64,000 nt of DNA, from assembly GCF_003369915.1 (NCBI RefSeq), contig NW_022881603.1, forward strand, positions 24,164,264 to 24,228,263. The letters are read 5' to 3'. Both the position numbers and the translations under genes were made by a program. Positions 30,146 through 42,476 of the stretch are shown here, piece after piece (the first letter of the stretch is position 1; every line of letters starts with the position of its first letter). The notes beneath the pieces were generated by a model. It did not search any database and had not been told where the DNA came from. It was given only the letters and a program-made list of their open reading frames with translations. This DNA comes from Drosophila miranda. Taxonomy: Eukaryota; Arthropoda; Insecta; Diptera; Drosophilidae.

Positions 30146-31343
30146 GCTAGTTGCGCGGTAAACAGCGCAGAGCTAGTTCTAGAGGGGTCAATTGACCCCT
30201 TTGGTTCTACAGGGTACAGATACACGTGCGCTCAGCTGTGCCCCCCACCCAAATGACGCCTGTTTTCATTCAAGTCTGATACTGCACAAATCGCGACACT
30301 TTGAGACTGAGAAACAACAACACACTGTACTGCAACGAGATTCATTCAACAGGTGAGCCCGAGTACCCCTACATTGCGTGGACTGAGCATAAGTTAGAAT
30401 CCCTCAAAGATCTCCAGTATTTGCCGTAATGGTTATAAATAATATTTCGTATAATTTCGTTTGTAGATACCAGAATTCTGGTAATTATCGTAGCTGTAGT
30501 GTGCTGTCGCCCAAAGTGCTAATTAATTTGCACACTTCTATAGAGATTCTATACTTCTATAGAATTCTGAGATCTATAGAATCATTCAGTCAGACTCTTA
30601 ATTAGTTCGCTAGAATACATACGTATATCCCGTTTGGTATTGTTCTTGACTATAGTATACATATTCGAATATGTACATATGTATGTGTATAATAAGTAGT
30701 TTACATAAATATATTTAAAGACCTAGAACTTGCAGAATCATCTACTGTATACCCACACAGACTCGTATTTATTTTTATAATATTCTCGGGTCTATTCCAA
30801 TATGTGTTTTCTTCTAGTTTTTGTCACTATTCGCCAATTAAATGGTTTTAGACAGGAAGTAGGTCTTTTCCTTTATCCACTATAGCCTTCTTACTTGCTT
30901 TATTTGTAATCTGTCATAATAGAAGAGTATATTAATATCGTAGTGCACTGCAGTAAGACATTCTTTATCTCTCCCGTTATCGTGCACTTCACCTGAAAGG
31001 CTGGCAGTAAGCTTAACACTCGAATCCAAGTAATCGAAATATAATATCTTTCAGTGCATTCCGTTCTCGATCATCATTAAGTTGCCGCTCGTCTGTTATT
31101 GAATGCTCATCAGCTGTCAAGTGTTAATTTGTGCTGATTATATTCATATCTATAATTTTTCCATGCCAAGCAATGGACTCTAAATCTATAAAGGTAATTG
31201 AAATCTTCTAATTCACTGTATCACAAATCGACGCTAATTTGCCTGATAAACGATGTCAAATCAGACGCTTCTTGCCAATGATTGAACGCCTTCGCCTGGG
31301 CCTCAGTTTGTTTTCATATCGGATCGTTACCTGACGCAGAATC
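30146..31343 (+). other. Non-coding part of the 3.8 kb unit
   Basis: No supported gene. Two splice-donor-like spots are visible (caacag/gtgagc at about 30351 and the short frame ATGGACTCTAAATCTATAAAG/gtaatt at about 31173) that could be leader exons for the ORF at 31344, but the second does not keep phase with it. Confidence 0.4.
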
Positions 31344-31550
31344 TTGGCCAGTAAAATCCAAGCTAAGCTTCAAAATTACATTGTAAAGCATTGTAAAGTG
31401 TACAACATGGTGGAGAGGGTTCCGGTCTACTCCATTTCGCATTTCATGGAAATGCGTTCGATAGGGCCATCAAATGACGAGGGCCGCATATCTAAAGAAC
31501 AAGTGAGTGAAATAATGCAAAAGGAGAACTTGGATTCCAAGGTGCTCTAA
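31344..31550 (+). CDS. Unrecognised 68-codon ORF, possibly a terminal exon (copy 1)
   Basis: The frame runs from a TTG (no ATG until about 31407) to TAA at 31550 and reads IQAKLQNYIVKHCKVYNMVE, then FMEMRSIGPSNDEG and ends NLDSKVL. A cag acceptor lies just upstream at about 31340, so it is more likely the last exon of a gene than a complete gene. The copy at 35131 keeps the frame with only two replacements. I do not recognise the protein; composition and helix-like pattern look coding. Confidence 0.4.
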   Translation: MASKIQAKLQNYIVKHCKVYNMVERVPVYSISHFMEMRSIGPSNDEGRISKEQVSEIMQKENLDSKVL

Positions 31551-31858
31551 AGAGAATGATCACCATTCAGATCTCCGAAGTCGCATTCTCAAGGAAGCAT
31601 ATTCCACTAAATATCACAATCGTATAGAATACGAGTGGTTCCTTCGGTGAACACTCTGTTGTTAGATTCCATTTGTGTATATTCCTCCAGAAAGCGTATG
31701 AAACACTTCGGCATGCTCAAACACAGCCTTGTCTTAGTTTTTTGTGTTTCCATTTTGACATTACCCTACATTCCCGCATCACGTGTCTGTCTGTGCACAC
31801 ACAAACTCACCCACTCAAGTTCCCACGAACACACGCACACATTGTTAACGAGGGGGAA

Positions 31859-32912
31859 CGTTGTGAGTTGCTGTGGACACCGCAACTCTACATTTATACC
31901 CGATACTAAGTCAGTATGGCTCTTCTCCGGCAGACGCCGCTAATATTAAACGACACGACAAAGAGTGCGTGCGAGAGAGGCGGAAAATCAGTCTGAGCGT
32001 GACGTCGGGCGCTGCGTAGCCACTGCAAATTGATTTGTTCCTATTAGATAGATATGGTCATTATCCATGATTCTGCGTTTTTAGTTTTCTCGTATCCTTA
32101 ATATTGTGGATGCAACAGATTTTCGTCCTTTGTGTGGGCGGAAGGGGGTGAGGCGAAATTTGGAGATATACGTTTTATAGTGAGATCTAACAGGAGTGCG
32201 GATACTAAATTTGGTTACTCTAGCTTTAATAGTCTCTGAGATTTGTGGATGCCCCAGATTTTCGTCCTTTGCGGGGGCGGAAGGGGGTGTTTCGAAATTT
32301 TGACACGAAACGGTCAAGGTCCGATATCTTAGGAGTGTGGACTCCAAATTTGGTTGCTCTAGCTCTTATGGGTACTGAGATCCTTGAACTCATATTTTGC
32401 AATTGGCAAAACCGACCATGAAACCTGTGTGTTAGAGAGAGACAGAGCGAGAAAGAATGAAATTGTTTTCTTGATTCTGGCTATAATAATTATACGATCC
32501 AATTCAGATTCTGCAGTCTAAAAGATATGGTCATTCTCTACGATTCTACGTTTTTGGTTTTCTCGTATCTTTAAAATTGTAGATGCCATAGATTTTCGTC
32601 CTTTGTGGGGCCGGAAGTGGGCGGGGCAAAGTTTTGAAATATTCTTGTAGCAATGACTTATTACAGAAGTCTGGATCCAAAACATCGTTGCTCTAGCTCT
32701 TATAGTCTTTGAGCACTAGGCGCTGAAGGGGACGGACAGACGGACAGACGGACGGACGGACAGACAGACAGGGCTCAATCGACTCGGCTATTGATGCTGA
32801 TCAAGAATATATATACTTTATGGGGTCGGAAACGATTCCTTCTGGACGTTACACACATCCATTTTCACCACAAATCAAATATACCCCAATACTCATTTTG
32901 AGTATCGAGTAT
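31859..32912 (+). mobile_element. INE-1/ISY-like Helitron (copy beta)
   Basis: Same element as at 4764-5860, with the same hairpin start and agtatcgagtata end. It lacks a short segment around the cctttttgggtataaaaatg seen in copy alpha. The left flank differs from copy alpha, which places the alpha breakpoint exactly at the element's 5' end. Confidence 0.8.
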
Positions 32913-33435
32913 AATAAACGGTATTATTTTGGGTTGCAATTTCTCATTTTATCAAAAACAAAATAAATAAAACAAAAAGTGAAGGAAAGCCACGAGAGAG
33001 GGCGAGAGAGCGCGAAAGAGAGTGTGTGTGAAAGTTGTTGCTGTTGTTGCTGTTGTTTCTCTCTTTCTGCGCCATCGGTTACAGTTAGTTTTCCAGCAGA
33101 GTGCGCCGCGTGCGCTCCACTCACCGACTAATCGCCGCTTTTATATTCCAAATAGATTATAGTCGGGCAATTTGCATTTTTCTAAAGCTAAACAATATAC
33201 TACGTGTTTACATATACACATACCCGTAATCCGTAATCACAGACGAATCAGAATCGTTCCGGGGAGATGCTCCTCAGTGCTGTGGTGTCTCTGTCTCCGT
33301 TTGGCCCGGGGCTAAAGTCCAGTGACACGCTGTAAACTGATAATAAAAGTGTACTAAAAGAGTTACACACTCCACTCCCGTGGTATTGGAGGTGGTTCCA
33401 GGTTGCCAATAGAGAGAGGGAGAGAAAGAGCCGGA

Positions 33436-33606
33436 ATGAAGCGCACACCCAAATTGCACGAGGTGGGGCGGGCCTACTCGGAGATGTCGCCCCTCAATCC
33501 GGACTCTCCGCCTGCACCGGTGGCCAGTACCAGCGGCTATTGCAGCATTTTTCCCTTCGGCCTGCTGCGCGGCTCCTTCGGTCGCGGCGGCAATGCTGCG
33601 GTACAG
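33436..33606 (+). CDS. Kidins220 candidate first coding exon, copy beta (intact frame)
   Basis: 57 codons starting MKRTPKLHEVGRAYSE and ending AAVQ before GTGGGT, phase 0. It differs from copy alpha by Ser-Thr, Arg-Gly and Gly-Cys type changes near SGYCSIFPFG. This is the nearest copy upstream of the ankyrin exons with an undamaged frame, so a transcript from here could in principle skip the frameshifted copy gamma and splice to 42477, 48952 or 55255. Confidence 0.5.
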
Positions 33607-33711
33607 GTGGGTTCTGCCAGACGACAAAGTAAAGCTTAATCGCCCTGTCATCGGTTCTATATGGTATATGGGGGAGACTGACTGCTTATCGGGTTTCCCA
33701 CTACAGATGTA

Positions 33712-33916
33712 CACTACTGGCCAAAAAAATAAGTACATCGGTGTCGTGCTAGTTTGTTATGGAATAGCTCGAATGTTTGTAAAGAATTGTGGAGAATTTG
33801 TGCAAAAAACGTGGTATGAGATTCCAGTGGAGACTTGCCGCAAACTTATTGCTAGTATGCCAAGAAGAATGGCCGAAATCATCCAAAATAAGTGTGGCTA
33901 TATAGGATACTATTAA
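33712..33916 (+). mobile_element. Tc1-type remnant, right end lost (copy beta)
   Basis: Left terminus cactactggcc after TA at 33710, then the transposase C-terminal coding end through GYIGYY and its stop at 33916. It is cut there by the duplication junction, so the right inverted terminus is missing. Confidence 0.85.
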
Positions 33917-35130
33917 AAGACCTGGTCCGCGTTCGCTTCCCGCGTAACTAGTTGCGTAGCTAGTTGCGCGGTAAACAGCGCAGAGCTAGTTCGAGAGGGG
34001 TCAATTGACCCCTTTGGTTCTACAGGGTACAGATACACGTGCGCTCAGCTGTGCCCCCCACCCAAATGACGCCTGTTTTCATTCAAGTCTGATACTGCAC
34101 AAATCGCGACACTTTGAGACTGAGAAACAACAACACACTGTACTGCAACGAGATTCATTCAACAGGTGAGCCCGAGTACCCCTACATTGCGTGGACTGAG
34201 CATAAGTTAGAATCCCTCAAAGATCTCCAGTATTTGCCGTAATGGTTATAAATAATATTTCGTATAATTTCGTTTGTAGATACCAGAATTCTGGTAATTA
34301 TCGTAGCTGTAGTGTGCTGTCGCCCAAAGTGCTAATTAATTTGCACACTTCTACTGAGATCTGTAGAATCATTCAGTCAGACTCTTAATTAGTTCGCTAG
34401 AATACATACGTATATCCCGTTTGGTATTGTTCTTGACTATAGTATACATATTCGAATATGTACATATGTATGTGTATAATAAGTAGTTTACATAAATATA
34501 TTTAAAGACCTAGAACTTGCAGAATCATCTACTGTATACCCACACAGACTCGTATTTATTTTTATAATATTCTCGGGTCTATTCCAATATGTGTTTTCTT
34601 CTAGTTTTTGTCACTATTCGCCAATTAAATGGTTTTAGACAGGAAGTAGGTCTTTTCCTTAATCCACTATAGCCTTCTTACTTGCTTTATTTGTAATCTG
34701 TCATAATAGAAGAGTATATTAATATCGTAGTGCACTGCAGTAAGACATTCTTTATCTCTCCCGTTATCGTGCACTTCACCTGAAAGGCTGGCAGTAAGCT
34801 TGACACTCGAATCCAAGTAATCGAAATATAATATCTTTCAGTGCATTCCGTTCTCGATCATCATTAAGTTGCCGCTCGTCTGTTATTGAATGCTCATCAG
34901 CTGTCAAGTGTTAATTTGTGCTGATTATATTCATATCTATAATTTTTCCATGCCAAGCAATGGACTCTAAATCTATAAAGGTAATTGAAATCTTCTAATT
35001 CACTGTATCACAAATCGACGCTAATTTGCCTGATAAACGATGTCAAATCAGACGCTTCTTGCCAATGATTGAACGCCTTCGCCTGGGCCTCAGTTTGTTT
35101 TCATATCGGATCGTTACCTGACGCAGAATC

Positions 35131-35337
35131 TTGGCCAGTAAAATCCAAGCTAAGCTTCAAAATTACATTGTAAAGCATTGTAAAGTGTACAACATGGTGG
35201 AGAGTGTTCCGGTCTACTCCATTTCGCATTTCATGGAAATGCGTTCGATAGGGCCATCAAATGACGAGGGCCGCATATCTAAAGAACAAGTGAGTGAAAT
35301 GATGCAAAAGGAGAACTTGGATTCCAAGGTGCTCTAA
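35131..35337 (+). CDS. Unrecognised 68-codon ORF (copy 2)
   Basis: Same frame and stop as the copy at 31344. Two residues differ (Arg to Ser in VERVPVY/VESVPVY, Ile to Met in SEIMQ/SEMMQ). No lesion is visible. Identity unknown. Confidence 0.4.
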   Translation: MASKIQAKLQNYIVKHCKVYNMVESVPVYSISHFMEMRSIGPSNDEGRISKEQVSEMMQKENLDSKVL

Positions 35338-35645
35338 AGAGAATGATCACCATTCAGATCTCCGAAGTCGCATTCTCAAGGAAGCATATTCCACTAAATA
35401 TCACAATCGTATAGAATACGAGTGGTTACTTCGGTGAACACTCTGTTGTTAGATTCCATTTGTGTATATTCCTCCAGAAAGCGTATGAAACACTTCGGCA
35501 TGCTCAAACACAGCCTTGTCTTAGTTTTTTGTGTTTCCATTTTGACATTACCCTACATTCCCGCATCACGTGTCTGTCTGTGCACACACAAACTCACCCA
35601 CTCAAGTTCCCACGAACACACGCACACATTGTTAACGAGGGGGAA

Positions 35646-36744
35646 CGTTGTGAGTTGCTGTGGACACCGCAACTCTACATTTATACCCGATACTAAGTCA
35701 GTATGGCTCTTCTCCGGCAGACGCCGCTAATATTAAACGACACGACAAAGAGTGCGTGCGAGAGAGGCGGAAAATCAGTCTGAGCGGGACGTCGGGCGCT
35801 GCGTAGCCACTGCAAATTGATTTGTTCCTATTAGATAGATATGGTCATTATCCATGATTCTGCGTTTTTAGTTTTCTCGTATCCTTAATATTGTGGATGC
35901 AACAGATTTTCGTCCTTTGTGTGGGCGGAAGGGGGTGAGGCGAAATTTGGAGATATACGTTTTATAGTGAGATCTAACAGGAGTGCGGATACTAAATTTG
36001 GTTACTCTAGCTTTAATAGTCTCTGAGATTTGTGGATGCCCCAGATTTTCGTCCTTTGCGGGGGCGGAAGGGGGTGTTTCGAAATTTTGACACGAAACGG
36101 TCAAGGTCCGATATCTTAGGAGTGTGGACTCCAAATTTGGTTGCTCTAGCTCTTATGGGTACTGAGATCCTTGAACTCATATTTTGCAATTGGCAAAACC
36201 GACCATGAAACCTGTGTGTTAGAGAGAGACAGAGCGAGAAAGAATGAAATTGTTTTCTTGATTCTGGCTATAATAATTATACGATCCAATTCAGATTCTG
36301 CAGTCTAAAAGATATGGTTCTCTACGATTCTACGTTTTTGGTTTTCTCGTATCTTTAAAATTGTGGATGCCATAGATTTTCGTCCTTTGTGGGGGCGGAA
36401 GTGGGCGGGGCAAAGTTTTGAAATATTCTTGTAGCAGTGACTTATTACAGAAGTCTGGATCCAAAACATCGTTGCTCTAGCTCTTATAGTCTTTGAGCAC
36501 TAGGCGCTGAAGGGGAAGGACAGACGGACAGACGGACGGACGGACAGACGGACAGACGGACGGACGGACAGACGGACAGACGGACGGACGGACAGACAGA
36601 CAGGGCTCAATCGACTCGGCTATTGATGCTGATCAAGAATATATATACCTTATGGGGTCGGAAACGATTCCTTCTGGACGTTACACACATCCATTTTCAC
36701 CACAAATCAAATATACCCCAATACTCATTTTGAGTATCGAGTAT
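35646..36744 (+). mobile_element. INE-1/ISY-like Helitron (copy gamma)
   Basis: Third copy, sharing its left flank with copy beta because both lie in the tandem unit. The internal gacg/gaca microsatellite is longer (about 36520-36600) than in the other two copies. Confidence 0.8.
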
Positions 36745-37276
36745 AATAAACGGTATTATTGTGGGTTGCAATTTCTCATTTTATCAAAAACAAAATAAAT
36801 AAAACAAAAAGTGAAGGAAAGCCACGAGAGAGGGCGAGAGAGCGCGAAAGAGAGTGTGTGTGAAAGTTGTTGCTGTTGTTGCTGTTGTTGCTGTTGTTTC
36901 TCTCTTTCTGCGCCATCGGTTACAGTTAGTTTTCCAGCAGAGTGCGCCGCGTGCGCTCCACTCACCGACTAATCGCCGCTTTTATATTCCAAATAGATTA
37001 TAGTGGGGCAATTTGCATTTTTCTAAAGCTAAACAATATACTACGTGTTTACATATACACATACCCGTAATCCGTAATCACAGACGAATCAGAATCGTTC
37101 CGGGGAGATGCTCCTCAGTGCTGTGGTGTCTCTGTCTCCGTTTGGCCCGGGGCTAAAGTCCAGTGACACGCTGTAAACTGATAATAAAAGTGTACTAAAA
37201 GAGTTACACACTCCACTCCCGTGGTATTGGAGGTGGTTCCAGGTTGCCAATAGAGAGAGGGAGAGAAAGAGCCGGA

Positions 37277-37446
37277 ATGAAGCGCACACCCAAATTGCAC
37301 GAGGTGGGGCGGGCCTACTCGGAGATGTCGCCCCTCAATCCGGACTCTCCGCCTGCACCGGTGGCCAGTACCAGCGGCTATGGCAGCATTTTTCCCTTCG
37401 GCCTGCTGCGCGGCTCCTTCGGTCGCGCGGCAATGCTGCGGTACAG
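37277..37446 (+). pseudogene. Kidins220 candidate first coding exon, copy gamma (1-nt deletion)
   Basis: The copy nearest to the ankyrin exons. It is 170 instead of 171 bases because one G is missing at about 37425 (ggtcgcgcggc against ggtcgcggcggc). The reading frame after SFGR is lost, so splicing it to the phase-0 exon 2 would give a frameshifted protein. Start codon and donor GTGGGT are kept. Confidence 0.6.
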
Positions 37447-37551
37447 GTGGGTTCTGCCAGACGACAAAGTAAAGCTTAATCGCCCTGTCATCGGTTCTAT
37501 ATGGTATATGGGGGAGACTGACTGCTTATCGGGTTTCCCACTACAGATGTA

Positions 37552-38050
37552 CACTACTGGCCAAAAAAATAAGTACATCGGTGTCGTGCTAGTTTGTTAT
37601 GGAATAGCTCGAATGTTTGTAAAGAATTGTGGAGAATTTGTGCAAAAAACGTGGTATGAGATTCCAGCGGAGACTTGCCGCAAACTTATTGCTAGTATGC
37701 CAAGACGAATGGCCGAAATCATCCAAAATAAGTGTGGCTATATAGGATACTATTAAAAGATTATAAATTATAAGAAAAAAGTGTACAAAATTTGAAAGGT
37801 TTTTAGTTTTTCGCTTTGGAGAATTGCTGTACTTATTATTTTGGCCAGCCCTTATTTATGATTTTAAGGTTTAATCGATCATAAAATATATATTTGAAAT
37901 GAAAAATGCTTATGATAAACCGTTTTTATAGTCTATTGTAGGTTAGAAAACTAAAAGTAGTTTTGATTTTTTAATTATGTTTATTAGAAAAGTTTTATAG
38001 GAGATGAAAGAAAGCTTATAAGCGTGTACTTATTATTTTGGCCAGTAGTG
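37552..38050 (+). mobile_element. Tc1-type remnant (copy gamma)
   Basis: Complete to both inverted termini with flanking TA at 37550 and 38051. The transposase C-terminal end is open (WYEIPAETCRKLIASMPRRM). The rest of the transposase is missing. Confidence 0.88.
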
Positions 38051-39377
38051 TATGTACTGTACTACATATTGCCTGAAATGAGATTGTTTTACCGATAAGT
38101 AAGTAGACGGCGGACATGGTTGGTATGGTGTTGTATGGTTTTGTTCTTTATATTATATCGTGACGATTAGTTAAGGCGCCTCGAATCGTGCATACCCTTC
38201 AACAAACGTCATACCTCTACATGACATATATTTTTAAAATCTTTATGGCGAGCAGCCCTAAAGTGTTGTACTTTGGGCGCTAAAAATGGCGACAATTCAA
38301 AAGCAGCAGAAAAACGAAACCCATCACGCGATCAATGATACGGGGAGAGGCTTTTTCGTTGTGTACTCTATTTTCTGTGGGATGCATTTATCTGTCTATC
38401 TAAATCTATATTTTCCTATCAGATACAGTAACTTTTGAAATTCCCTTCATATTCTGTGCATCCTTTCCGGTTTCAGTCCGATTCTATTTGTCTTTTTGGG
38501 AGGAAACCAAATTAAGAAAAGGTAATTAACAGCACCATACTTTTCCACTGTCTTGGTTTATTAGGAAGCAGCCACAGCAGTAATATCTTTGCGTGGTGTT
38601 CCTTTTAGTATCCGCGGCTTATCTGAATAGGTTTATCGGTGCTGTTTGCTCAATTAATGAAAACTAAATAGAATAAGGCGGATCGGAACGTTTGGTGGGC
38701 CAGAGGCAACATTTATATATGATGCTACCCCATTCGGGGCGCCGACAGTTCATTGAAGGCGCCTTTGCGCCTATCTCTTCAATCGATATCGAAATCGGCC
38801 TTCAAAACGGAACTAAACGGCGAAAGTTTGGCGAAAATGTTCAAGGTCCGCTTAAAGACGAGTCCCAGCGGCGGGGGGGAGGTGTGTCTTCTATCTATCT
38901 ATCTGTTATTTATATCTGTTGTATGACAATTAAGAAAGCAAGTAAGAACTTTATAGTCGTGCTGGCGCCCTCCATTATCTGTCTAAAACGAGCTGACAGC
39001 CCCTGACATGTGACAGAGAAAGCCCCAGGAGATTTAAAGAATCAATCTGCAAGTGGAAAAAAACTAGAAAATAGCGGAATCTAGATATAGGAATCTTGCA
39101 TCAGTCAATCAATTTGGATTCATTAAGAGGCAATGACTCTCAATGTTGTTGTTGTTGTTGCTCGCCCAATCAATAGCATTTCAGACGTTCTTGGATCGAA
39201 ATCAATTGGAAGCTAAAAACTGCTCCAGAACGCAAATATTTAGATAAGTAAATATGTGATGATGTACTAACCATCGTAGATGCACACAGATACATCCCAG
39301 GATACATCCCCCGATGAGATAAGCACCCCCATTCATTTCAACATCTTCGAGTGTCGTACAGCGAGAACCCCACCGTC
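38051..39377 (+). other. Intron-like sequence and start of tandem unit 1
   Basis: Contains the empty LINE insertion site (about 38153-38168) that is filled in copy alpha. From about 38658 the 6.4 kb tandem unit begins. No gene recognised. Confidence 0.6.
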
Positions 39378-39905
39378 ATGGAGAAGAATGAGAGGGCACA
39401 AAAGCCCCCAAAGAAGAAGGCCGCAACGATCTTGAGTGGAATCGAAGAAGTACCACCGCCAGAGGCAGCCCCAAATCCAACGACAGCCGGTGGAAGGGCA
39501 AGGGGAACCTGCCCCTGTCCCCCGGCTAGTGGTGGGACCATTGCGGCTTTGGTGAGCGGTTTGCACCACTCGGGGGCACGTGGCTTCCAGTCGCTGCACC
39601 AGCCACTGCTCGAATGCGAGGAGCGGGCCCTGGCCATCAAGCAACACCTCAGAGGGCATCGGGGCCATGGAATTGAGGCGTCTCCCCACGAGTCCATGCC
39701 GCGATTTATAGTCGATATCGAGGAGGAGCCATCGGAGTCGTCGCAGAGTATTGGAGGGCAGGAACACCAGGATCAGGAACACCCAGAGCAAGAGCATAGT
39801 GGCGGTGGCGGTGGCGCTGGCGGTGGTGGTGCCGGCGCGAGCTCCTCTCGACGCTTCAGTCACTTCAATCTGGCCCTTCGTCGTTTCTCCCACATCCATG
39901 TCCAT
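39378..39905 (+). CDS. Alternative 5' exon of the Kidins220 unit, unit 1
   Basis: 176 open codons from MEKNERAQKPPKKKAAT to FSHIHVH before GTAAAT, phase 0. It differs from copy alpha by a handful of replacements (Gln to Pro, Tyr to Asp and others). The frame is intact. Confidence 0.5.
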
Positions 39906-40956
39906 GTAAATGTGGGGGGGAAGAAGTTTCATTAGCCTAATGGAAGCCATAAACATATAAAGAACATCGATGTAATTACACGTGCCTTTCACTCGAATGC
40001 GGATGGTTGGTCATCGGTTGGCCTTCTGAGAGCATAAATTAAAGTGAAACTCTTTATGCAAGGCAGCGGCTCTTGGACTCTTGAGACTTAGACCACAAAC
40101 AAAACCAGCCGCTGACCAGTCCGCTGGCTGGTCAATCAGTTGTGGTGCAACGCTCGTGGCAGCAGCAGCGGCAGCACCAGCTGCGGGTCAACAAAATAAT
40201 ACTACCAAAATTGGCAAACAAGTTCCTCTAAGTGCGAGTGCGAGTGCGAGTGGTTTTTCTGGCCAATTATATGCGACACGAAACGGCATTTCCATAGAGC
40301 GTAGAGAGTGGAGCGTGGAGCACACCTACCGACTGCCACCTAATGGCTGATTACAGTGGGACGGAGATGACTACTTTTGCGTGCAAACCCCATTCTCACA
40401 GCAGCGGTGGCAGCACGGCTGTGGATGATAAGCGACCCCCCACCACACATCACGCGTCAGACGGGACCCGACCAGGGAGCTACTAAGGCGGCACTACGGA
40501 GCAAGCATTCGACTCGCTTCGCATTCCCCAAGAAACACTCAAGAAAACTTAAACGCTCGCGCCGCCCAGCATCGCAGAAGCACGGGAGCACTGGAGCACG
40601 GGAATTAATTATCTGCCAATTAATGAAGCGGCAAAAAGAGAAAGAAGAATATTTGCTTATTAATATTATGCACATACCGTACCCGTATGCACTTGGTGGT
40701 GCACTCGATGCCAGTTCTCGCGAGTGATTCTGTTACTGTTTTTTTCCTTCTCAATTGTGTGATTTATGTGATACTGTGACAAATGAAGAGCAGAATTTCC
40801 ATATTTGTGCAGTCGCTGGTTTTATCAGCTTGACGCAGCACGTACCGTCGTACCGTCTCCGCTCGTACACCGCGACCAAACAAAACCGAGCTAATTAATC
40901 AAATAGAGACAAATTCAAGAGCAAATTTAATTGCTAGATACAGCAAAAGAGGAATC

Positions 40957-41055
40957 ATGAAACTATCCAAAAGCTTCGATGAGTTGATCTTGAGCGCCTC
41001 GCGGCTGAGCCTCAATAATCTGCGATCGCCAGGCAAGAAGAATCTAAAAATATAA
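40957..41055 (+). CDS. Short 32-aa ORF, unit 1
   Basis: Same polypeptide as at 15769 but ending in LKI because the final ATG is ATA. This also removes the GT that could act as a splice donor there. Confidence 0.3.
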   Translation: MKLSKSFDELILSASRLSLNNLRSPGKKNLKI

Positions 41056-42476
41056 CGTATACTCGAACAGTAAATAATACCCATAGATTAAAGAGCAAAT
41101 TGGTTGGGATGCATTCTGCAATCCATTAACAATTTGGTTACAAATTTCCCAGCAAAAGGAATTCAATTGAAACTACAACAAAATATACAAATATTTTAAT
41201 AATTTAATAAGTTTAAACCCATTTAATAATCGATAATGAAAGAAATACAAAAATATGGGATATCACAAAAGCAGAATGGATTCTGCGTGTATTCCTGATA
41301 ATACGATGAGAATACCTATCACAGATTTCCCATTAATCAATAACAAATTAGAACTCTTTTAATGGGTATCTGGTCTAATATTTACCCAATCGTCTGTCTG
41401 GCTACGCATTTGCTATGCCCGAATGCATTTTAACACCTCTCGACTGTAACTGAAAACTAAACCACAATCAAGGCAAATCTCAAGCTAAAAATGAGAGACT
41501 CTACAGAACAATATATGCTACTATGAACACTATGTGCTATACTCGCACATATTTGTTTAATCGAACATTTCACCTTTCATTGCGATTGAAAGAGATGTTG
41601 ACAAAAATAAGGAATGAAATGAAGTGAAATAAATTAATTTGAAGCCACTGCAGTGCGTGAGTGGTGGTGAATGGCATTTGTTCAAATAGCAAATACGACA
41701 ATCTGTGGCATTATCACACTACCTGTCCAGATCTACGCCTAAATGGGCTTATCTGTTTGCGCAGAGGCTTATGGGATCAAACGATGTCTAGGGACTCACG
41801 TAGACGCCCCCACCTTTGCCTATCCGCGTATCATCACGGATAAAGGTTGTGTGGTTTTTGGGTTTGCGAAAAAGGGTTTACCCAAAAGTTATTTATAAAC
41901 ACCCTCATGCTGAGATATTTTTATACAGTCGCACCACAGACACCACGACACACTTTCATTGGAATACTGATTTCTTGGAGAACTGTAAATTTCGCACTGG
42001 ATTCTTTTTACAACCATAATTTATTGAGGGCCAAAAAATTACCAACCGAGTGAATCATGGTCTTTTTTGGATGATTTTTAACCAATCAACAACATTACTT
42101 ATGCTTTAAAAAAGTCTGCTGGGCCCCTCCCCCCCAAACTCCTCCCACATGATGCGGAACATTGAATGCTGCAAAATAGGACGCCATGCATGGGTTTTGT
42201 GTCTTGGGTGTTGTTGTTCCCCCAAGTTTGGTTCCTGTTTGGTTTAAGCATGCAATAAGTTGAAGAAATCCTGAATTAATACCGAGGATTACTAAAGACT
42301 CCTCTAGGGATTGATGTGTTCTCGCTTTCCCCGAAAACAGTTCTACATATAACACCCGAATAACCCGAAGCCAATTGATTTCCTGCATGATGTTCGTTTC
42401 AGTTCGATTCTAATTGATATCCTCACATCGATGCCAATCGTAATCCTTATTAACACATTCTCTATTTCATATGCAG
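41056..42476 (+). other. Intron-like sequence before the ankyrin exons, unit 1
   Basis: No supported gene. The same interval occurs in unit 2 (47531-48951) and, with short deletions, in unit 3 (53954-55254). It ends in a good acceptor (ttcatatgcag). Confidence 0.6.

Larger units (their letters stand above)
30106..33917 (+). repeat. 3.8 kb tandem duplication, first unit
   Basis: This segment is repeated directly downstream at 33918-37750 with an offset of 3813 bases at its left end and 3787 after a 26 bp deletion near 34352. The unit holds about 1.2 kb of non-coding sequence, the 68-codon ORF, a Helitron, the MKRTPK exon and part of a Tc1 remnant. The junction at 33917 falls inside the Tc1 remnant and joins it to a minisatellite unit. 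Confidence 0.93.
33918..37750 (+). repeat. 3.8 kb tandem duplication, second unit
   Basis: Near-identical to 30106-33917. Visible differences are a 26 bp deletion near 34352, a 1-nt deletion in the first exon (copy gamma), and an expanded gacggacagacgg microsatellite near 36520-36600. Beyond 37750 it continues into sequence that the first unit lacks. Confidence 0.93.
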
